A stretch of DNA of 64,000 nt from assembly GCA_030867875.1 (NCBI GenBank), contig JAOWCC010000019.1:33523976-33587975 (forward strand). Reading direction: 5' to 3'. This DNA is from Actinernus sp. WN-2022 (Eukaryota > Cnidaria > Anthozoa > Actiniaria > Actinernidae). The position numbers and the translations under genes were made by a program. Positions 15,001-24,000 of the stretch are shown here, one piece after another. The notes below the pieces were generated by a model. It made no database searches. It saw only the letters and a list, made by a program, of their open reading frames with translations, and was not told the origin of the DNA. Numbering within the stretch: position 1 is the stretch's first letter; each line of letters opens with the position of its first letter.

Positions 15001-18000
15001 TGGATAGAGCACTAAGTCTAGCAACTCGTGTAGTCGCATGTGCGGTGCCTGTAGATTCTCAACAAGAACTGTTGAAAGATCTACAAGAAGACCGCTTAGT
15101 CCGAAACGAGATATCTTCCCTGGCTGGATCATTGTCCTACACAGCAGGCCCACTTGTAGCACTAACTAGTGCCTTTTGTCATATTGTTAGCCATTATATG
15201 TCAGCGGAACAGGATGCCGAAGTCAGCGAATATGAAGTGGCTACCCCACAAATCGATGAAGTACTTGAGGCATATTCAAATTTTAAGAATCTTTAGCGTA
15301 ATTAGCGTAATCTTTAGCGTAATTAGCGTAATCTTTAGCGTAATTAGCGTAATTAGCGGTAATGTTAACGTAATTAGCGTAATGTTAACGTATTGAAGCT
15401 AACCACAACGAAGTTATAATAAGCTATGGCTGAAGTGGATCAAATTACTAATACGGACCCGAAGCCCGCGCCTAAGGAAAAAAATCCAAACCGCGTTGGG
15501 GCTGGGAGAAAAATGGCAGAAAACAATCGCCTTGGTAGAGAGGCTCTTCGTGAGAAAGAGGAGGCTCAACGAGGGGGGGTACCTGGATGCGACATCCACG
15601 AATGCGAGAAGAACGAAGGCTGGTTTGATAACTTATCTGCCAATACTACACTCACAGCTATTGGCGTAGGCGCTACGCTAGTAGGTCTATACTACCAATA
15701 CAATGCTGGGTCTCGAGTGGCATCACCGAAAGACACTGAAGACGCACGGCCTACCCATTCGGAACGAACACGCGTTAGGTCTACAATGGAGTAAGTCCAT
15801 TTGAAGTCATAACATAATGAATGGATGTGTATGATGGTAGAGAATACGTTGATGAAAACATTACAGGACGCCGTCCGCGTATTATCTGGACTAGCGGCAG
15901 GCATTGGGTTTTTAGCGAAAAAAATAACCAAAGAGTCCATGCTTAACGACCCTTCAGCTTCAGTCACAAACTACGCGAAGTGGAATGCCGTATTAGCGGG
16001 AAGCCTTGCAGCAAAGAAATACCTTGAGGACCAATGGGAGCGGCGATTGGTACCGCGGTAGCTTTTTCCGTCGCAGGTATAGCCGCGCACTACGCCCAAA
16101 AAGCGATTGATGGTAAAGATCCAGACTTGTTGGCCGTAGAGGCTGAAAGACACGACAAAGCCCTCGAGAAATATCAAGCTGATTGGGCTACTTACCAGGA
16201 GAATCGACAAAAATTGTCTGACTGGATACAATCGCAGATACGTCTGAAGCGCTACTCTCGCGAAGAACTAGCCAATTTGGATCGAGCTTCCTCCTTATTC
16301 AATACGAACCAAGTAGGGCTAGACCACATACGTCCGCAGGATCTGAAAAGGCCTAATTTCTCCGATTACTATCGACCACCTAGTTCACATAGAACTGCTG
16401 AATTGGTATTCGTAGGTGGTGGATCGCTCGCGATAGGATACGTTGCCAGTCAATGGCTATAATAAAGGAACAAAAAAATCGACTTGTTGAAGGTTCATTA
16501 GTTATACCAAAATGGAATTCGCAAGTATCTACTATAGTCCTAAAGGCTACTGGAAAGGACTCGCGGCGATTAAGCATCTTGCCACTGCGGCCGACGCCTC
16601 CGAAGATGTGACTCGGATGTGGCTAGAAAAACAAGCTATATGGCAGATCTATTTACCAGCTCCTCAATATGTGCCACGACCTAAATTCGATGTATCTACA
16701 CCAAATGAGGTCCACCAAGCTGATTTGATATTTCTACCTCATGATCGACCTGGACGTGGAAGAAAGCTATATAAGTATGCATTGACGATCGTGGATGTAG
16801 CATCAGATACAAAGAAGCTGAACCATTAGCCACTAAAGAAGCTAAAGAAGTCGCTGCGGCATTCGAGCGAATATACGAGCGAAGTCCACTAACATGGCCA
16901 AAACTTTTACAAGTCGATCCAGGACGTGAATTCATGGGTGCCGTTGCTCCACTACTGGCCAAGCATAAAGTTTCTGTACGTCGTGGACGTGTGGATATCC
17001 ATAGAGATCAAGCAATTGTTGAGCGATTCAATCGAACTCTATCCGAAAGGCTATTTGGACACCAATATGCTCAAGAAATGGTGCTTGCTTCCAAGGGAAA
17101 AGACGGTAGATCTGTCGAATGGGTGGCTCGCTTACCTGCAGTCGTAAAAGCTTTGAACAACGAACCTACGCGTTTGACAGGAAAACAACCGTCCATAGCA
17201 ATTGCGAGTTCCAAAGGAATCGAATCAAACCCGGCAGAACCAGCACGGGTTCGGGACGAACGGATACGCCTAGTTGGTCTCAAAGAGAAAAGGCTGCCAT
17301 TCAACATAAACGTTCGATATCTATACGCTCCTGGTGAGCTAGAAGGTGGACGAAGGCGTGCTACCGACCCTATATGGAGTTTGAAAACATATAGTATTTC
17401 ACGTAGTATGGTTTCTTCGGGTCAGCCAGTTCTGTATTATTTGTATGATTCACAGGTTTCGAAGAAACAACCAACGCGTGGATTTGTGCGTGAAGAGCTA
17501 CAAGTCGTACCACCGGATACCGAACTACCTCCGAATGGGATCTTAAGCTAAGTCGGTGGTTACTCCACCAAGTACTCCTCAATAAGGTCATCAAAATTCG
17601 TTTGGGACAAACAGATATCTTTATGCCCATGGGCTAGGGTATCGATTCCATTTTCGGAAATCCAACGTTTTGTGTCCAGGGGCGAAAGGGAGATTTTATT
17701 AACTCGCAGACCATACATCTGATGTCCAATGCTTCGCAGCATATTCATCCCATGCCTGAAGGTCTTCCTATCGAAAAGAGACTCCTTATACTGCTCGTGT
17801 CGCATGTGCTTCTTCACGACATACTTCCGTACTCCTTTAGCCTTGCGAATCTCATTGGTGTCTGCGCATACGATCGAATACATCTTAGGTCGAAGTCCAA
17901 CATACTCTACGATGGCAACGCCTGCACACTCATCCTTCATCTTTCCAAGAACCTTTTTATTGGTAGTGTCGTATAGTTGATGGTTTTTTGGGTAATCACT

Positions 18001-21000
18001 TGTATCGTATAGGTCTGCATTTGAGATCATGTCTTCGTAGACGTCTTCGATTTGGATCTCAAGCAATAGCGAATCTGTGTCTGTGTAGATGCTCATACCA
18101 ACGTAAACTGGGCGGTTAAGCATGAGCCTGCTTTTATGCATGTGTAGGGCTACGAGGCCATCATCAAAGATATTCGATCTAGCAAATGTTGGGCTTGATA
18201 TCAGCCGCCGAAGCTTGTCCTCCTCTCTTGCACGCACCAGCTTCACATCCACGCGCTTACGCAGATTCTCCATTGTCTTACCAAACACGCTATTATTCAT
18301 CAGTTTGTAGAGGTCTTTCTCGAAATTGCTCGTAGCCAGTTTACGAAGGTCCGTATTCATACGTATATATGGCTCCATCCAAGGGCTTTGGTTGAATCGT
18401 AGTGCTCGGTGCACCTTTTTCAATTTCATGCCAAGAGATATGTATAGCTGTAGATTCCTATAGTGCAGGACGTAGCGTTCTTTGTCAAATAAATTGGGCA
18501 CAAGCTTTTCAACTTCGATTGGAAACGCTCTTTCGCCTAGTAGTCCACATTGGTACTTTGACATCCATTTTTTCTGTACTTTCATACGCTCTGGGGCTAG
18601 TGGATACGAGTTGTGAGTGTCGTGGAGTTCTAGAGGATACTCAAGGTCTACCTCAAGGATATAACCTTTATCCGCATCTTTCGCGATATGAAGGATACTC
18701 AAGGTTAGTTGTTCGATAGGCTGTAGCTTTGCTACATTGCACCACTTGAATCCTCCAGTTGGTAGCGCTTGGCTCATAGCCCATCCGTATAGGTTGTTTG
18801 CATCCAGATACTGTATGTACGTAGTGGGCTTGATTGGGTCGTACTTCGTTGTCTCAACTGTGCAAGCGTATGGATTGTTGGCCTTTGCATGGCGTCGACT
18901 GACCATAGAAATGCCGCCTCGCATCCCTTTCTCTATGAAAAGATGCATATCGTAGTCGGTGAGCAGCTCAAGCTCTACACCAGTCTTCTTTAGCAATGCA
19001 TCCCACGATAGACCAGGACTCGTATAGTAGTGAGCTGGATCTAAGCCATAATTTTGCATACATGTCTCTCGAAAGCCTTCAAACACATCTGCGAGTAAAA
19101 GTACATCAGTTCTAAGATATAGGTCGTGGTAGTCTCCCATAGTTTGACAGCCAAATGCTTCCCAAACCTTCTGTGCGTGAGTATAGTCCTCGTCTGAGAT
19201 TCCTTCGTCAGAAAGCTTGCTATAAAAAGCATTACGTGGTGGTAGCTCATCCTGAAACCTCTCCCAACTGTCCATATATTCGTATGGGTAAACGCCCTTG
19301 CGTAGAAGAAGCCCGCGCTTATGTTTGTCTTGCTCGTATCTGGCTATGATTTGGAATCCTTCCGGGTTTTTAGCTGATACTAGCCGATCAAGAGAGGATA
19401 GCAAAAACTGAGCACTGTCGATGAATCGCAGTTTCCCTAGGGAGAATGAAATGTACTTCTCCATGTTATTGGGTATACAATTTATCTGCCCCTCTACTTT
19501 GGAAATAGACTGCATTAAGAGATGAGAATCGTATCCCCGCAAATTATGGAAGACTACTGGTATTATGGTGTTCTTTGGGTCTATCCGCAGGAGTAGATTA
19601 CAGGCATTGTGTGCTGCCCCCTATACTTTCCAGTGATATGGCAGTGATCACGAACTGAGTCCCCATTAAGAGATTTCTGACAAATGTGACAAATGGTTGC
19701 ACCGCGGTGGGCTATACTGTCCTCTCGAGTCATGCATAGGACTTTACATTTAGATAGGGCTGCCTTAACTTTCTGTTCTTCTTGTTGTATTGCCTCCAGG
19801 AACATTTCCGTAGCATTGGGCCCTCTATAGACGACTGGAGTCTCTGTATGGCCATCACATCTCACCACGATGTAGCCGAACCCGCAGGCCACATGTAGTT
19901 GAGTTTTCTGGGTGTTGCTTTGCAGCTCTGCTGCCGGGTCAAGCTCTGGTACTTCGATCTTGGTTGTCAATGCCTCGAAATCTGCATATATGACGTAGGG
20001 AACCTTCATCTGCTTGTGCCAGTTCTGAAAGGATAGCTTGTTCTTACCCTCTTCAGGCATCTCAACTCTAACTGCTGTCTGTCCTATACCTTTACATTCT
20101 GGAATGTGTTTTTCAAGGAGATCTTCTCGGCAGTATCCGTGGAGACACCTCTCGCAGAAGTGTTTTCGGTGCTCGTGCTTGCTCTGATCGAATAGGAGGC
20201 GATTCAAATCCTTGATCCAAGTGTAGTGATACTTTCCGGACTTCTCTATGAGCAGCATGTTGATACGGCGGGTGTCCACACATTTCTTGCTAATTTTTCC
20301 GGATTTATCTATAATGCTAATTTTTCCGGATTCATCTATAATGTGGCGGGTGTCTACACATCGCTCGCTAATCCTGTAGACTATCACCCCTTTCTCCCAG
20401 CCGAAGACATTGATTGCAAGATTGTTTTGCTTCTCAAACCTGCAAATCTGTGATATGGGGGTTGGCACATCGATTCCCGTAAAGTCTAGATCATCCTCTA
20501 TAGGATACTTAGATGGTCTTTGCGTATTAATCTCAGCGGGAAAGAGTGCTGATCGGAGTGTCCAACGAAAACAGTTATCATCCTTATTTTGAACATTAAT
20601 CACAGCCCTCTTGTTTTGGACTTCTTTAGGTAGTGGAATGTATGAGCCTCCTCGTAATGGTTGATATCGGGCGATGTCTAGCCAAAGCAGAACTACTCGG
20701 TCTACCACCCAACCTGAGCCTATGTGTCCATTTCTCCAGGGTCTCTTGGATCACAGGAAAAGACTTGTCTAGCGCGGAATTGATTTCGTGGGCTTGCAAT
20801 ACGGCCTCCTGCTTGTGGCGAAGTATTGCATCGATGAATTCTTCACTACCATCGAGTTTGTACTTTAGTAGATGTACTCTCAACGTGAGCTGAAACTTCA
20901 CACCTTTTAGATCGGCAATCTCATCCTCTAGCTTTTTATGGATTATATGGCGTACACCATCTAAGAAGGCCATTGGGTCTGCACCAAATTCGTGGCCCTC

Positions 21001-24000
21001 TGGAACATCCATCTGCCAACCTCGTAAGAACTTACCAATGACCCATTTAGTGCGTTTGAATGCTAGTGGGGAATTCTGATGTGGGGCTGGATTGCGATCC
21101 TGTCCATATAGATCTAGTACGTCTCTCTGATAATTACCGTATGCCATATTTACTACGATTATACTATTAGTATATCTATTCTTTAATAGGGAGATTTTTA
21201 GTTACAAGTTCAGTCAATACAGCGTTGAAATCCGTTCTAGCCCTCCTACCTTTACGCATCAGGTTTATCTGTGCGGTTATATTACCACATGGGCGACAAA
21301 GTCGTGTCTCTGCTTGAGTCCCAACTCCACACGCACGGCAGGGGTATGGCTCAAACGATCCTTCTCTGATCTGGTGTCGATGTTGCTTACAGCACTCAAA
21401 TAAACAACTCTTACCACAAATAGTTCTCCTGCCAATTGTTAACCATCGGCACTGATTATGTCCTCGCATTTTATGGCTTATAATATAACGGTACCATATC
21501 TCTAATTAGGATTTATTAATGGTTACATTACAAATACAGTAGAACAAATACAGTACAAAGCCAGGCCTGGTAAAAAGCAAAAACCTCTCTAGGAACGAAA
21601 ATGGCGAAGGAAGGAAAAAGGAGAAAGTGGTTCCTAGAGAGGTTCTGGAGACGTCCAGTTTTGCTTTTTTTTTCGTCTTTTTTCTTTATTGGGTTTTTTC
21701 TTCTTATGGTTATAAACTAAATTCTTAAATGGGTATGTATTGACGGCTGTCATTCTCACGAATTAGCCGTTTGGTTAAAATTGGAAATGGGGGAGCTGGA
21801 AGTGTTCAATGAGCCACTTAACGACATCGAGATGACCATTTCCACAGGCACCGAGTAGTGCACGATTAGCGTAGTCATCATCTATGGTAATCTGAAAGTG
21901 CTCAACGAGCAACTTAACGACATCAATATGACCATTTCTACTGGCACCAAATAGTGCATAATCAACGTTTATGTTCTCTATGGTAATCTGGAAGTGATTA
22001 ATAAACCACTTAACGACATCAAGATGACCATTTTCGCTGGCACCTAATAGTGCATAATCAACGTCTATGTTCTCTATGGTAAGCTGGAAGTGCTTAATAA
22101 CCCACTTAATGACATTAAGATGACCATTTTTGCTGGCACCTAATAATAGTGCATCATCAACGTTTATGTCCTCTATGGGAATCTGGAAGTGATTGATAAG
22201 CCACTTAACGACATCAAGATGACCATTTTCGCTGGCACCTAATAGCAAATAGAAATCGTGTACGTACTCTATGGTGATCTGTAAGTGCTTAATGAGCCAC
22301 TTAATGACATCAAGATGACCATTTTCGCAGGCATATAATAGCGTAAAATTAATGCAGTCCTTTGCGGAAATACTGAATTTCCTAACCAAATTGTCTCGCT
22401 CGTTATCGTTACAAGTAGACCTAAACCCAAAAATGAGTACTCGCCTACGGAACTCTTGATCTACGTTTTTGTAACGTGCCAGAGATGCTGCATCATTTAG
22501 ATGTTTTGAAGTCAAAGAGATGCTTGCAAATGATGTGGGACCGGCATACTCTACGATCTTAGTCAAGATTTCTATGGGGAGGCATAATATATTAGTCGTA
22601 TGTATAGTACCTGTAAACATGTTTTTCATAATTCGATAAATGTTAGCCATATGTATAGAAACTGTAAACATACTTTCGTAATTCGGTATCTCAGATATAC
22701 ATTAAGTTACATATCTCTAATTAGGATTTATTAATGGTTACATTAAATGTAGTTGGTGGTAGTTCTTACTGGGGGAATCGGGGGGGCTTATATAAGGCAC
22801 AATTTTCCGACGATTTTTCGTGGGGGTAGGGATATATAATGGGAAAAGGGGGGGCTTATATAAGGATGTGAATTAGGACCGCCACTGTATATACTACTCC
22901 CCACAGTGGGGCATTTGCCACGGGGAGGGGGGGGGGGGGTACTCCTGTTTGAGACGTATTATGTACGACCAAAGAAAAAATCCCAACCACCGCAACAAAC
23001 TTAGAACATATAGATTGTTTAAAACGGATTACAAACCAGAAAAATATATCAAGGCTGTCCCTAATATAAATCATAGAGTTGCTCTTACAAAACTCAGAAT
23101 AAGTAATCACTGCCTACAAATCGAAAGAGGGAGGTACACTAGGCCCTACACGAAACTGGAAGATAGAATATGCCCCACCTGTAATAAAAACTTAAAAGAC
23201 GAGTTTCACTTCATTGTTAAATGTGAAACGTACGATACGAAACGATTTTTATTGCACCCTTAAAATTAATACAAAATACAATACAAGTTATATGTCTGAT
23301 GACCAGTTATTTAATTTGGTCATAAATCCACCCATGGAAGTAGCTCGTTTTGCAGCAAAGTATGTCTATGAGAGCATGATCTTAAGATTATCAATTTTAT
23401 TGATTTAGCATCTAAATGTTAATGTTTACACTAAATTATATTTTATTAGCGCTATATTCCAATGTACCATTTGTTGTGTAAGGAGCTAATAAAAATATCT
23501 GTAATATCTGTAATATATCTGTATGTGCCACGGGCGTGGGTCAGGGTTTTGAGCTCAGTTTGGGCAGGTAGGGTCAGGGTTTTGACCTGATTTGGGCAGA
23601 TCAGGGTCAGGATTTGAGTTTAATGTGGGTGCAGTCAGGGTCGGGGTTCAGTATTTTTTAGGCATCAGGGTTTTTTTTTTTCCCAAAAAGGGGGCAATCA
23701 GGGTTTTGGAGCTCGGTTTTTGGGTCAAACAGGCTCAGGGTTTGAGCCTCTTGGCCTCACATACATACCCATTTTTCATGTAAGTACCCCCCCCCCCCCC
23801 CCCAACCTGATTCAAGGATGTCAAATGCCTATCACTAAAATTTACAAATATTTCATAACTATAAAATTTTATACACTATATATGCCACTAATTAATTCAT
23901 AATTGCATTATAGATTAGTTTATAATAATTGATATATAATGAATTAAATAAAATTGGGGCTAGATTGCAGAATACCCCACCACTTCGAAAGATCACTTGA

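Larger units (their letters stand above)
6877..22898. mobile_element. Maverick/Polinton DNA transposon, 16.0 kb, in MSH3 intron 1
   Basis: Inverted repeats start AGTAGTATATACAGTGGCGG at 6877 and end with the complement at 22898; the 5'-AG end fits known Polintons. Gene blocks in order: F-box/ankyrin (+), two small genes and minor capsid (-), a large unknown (+), a membrane/coiled-coil protein (-), major capsid, ATPase, four small genes and integrase (+), then polymerase B and a zinc-ribbon-like protein (-), and F-box/ankyrin (-). The polymerase, integrase, ATPase and capsid set is diagnostic of this self-synthesising, virus-like transposon group. No adenain-like protease was recognised. Several genes are broken by single-base shifts. 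Confidence 0.96.
21525..22898 (-). repeat. Polinton right terminal inverted repeat
   Basis: Complement of the left repeat. The outer 542 bp (22357-22898) are near-identical to the left copy and the inner part around 21525-21780 is about 85-90% similar by eye. The middle differs because the ankyrin segment has six repeat units here and four at the left. Confidence 0.9.
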
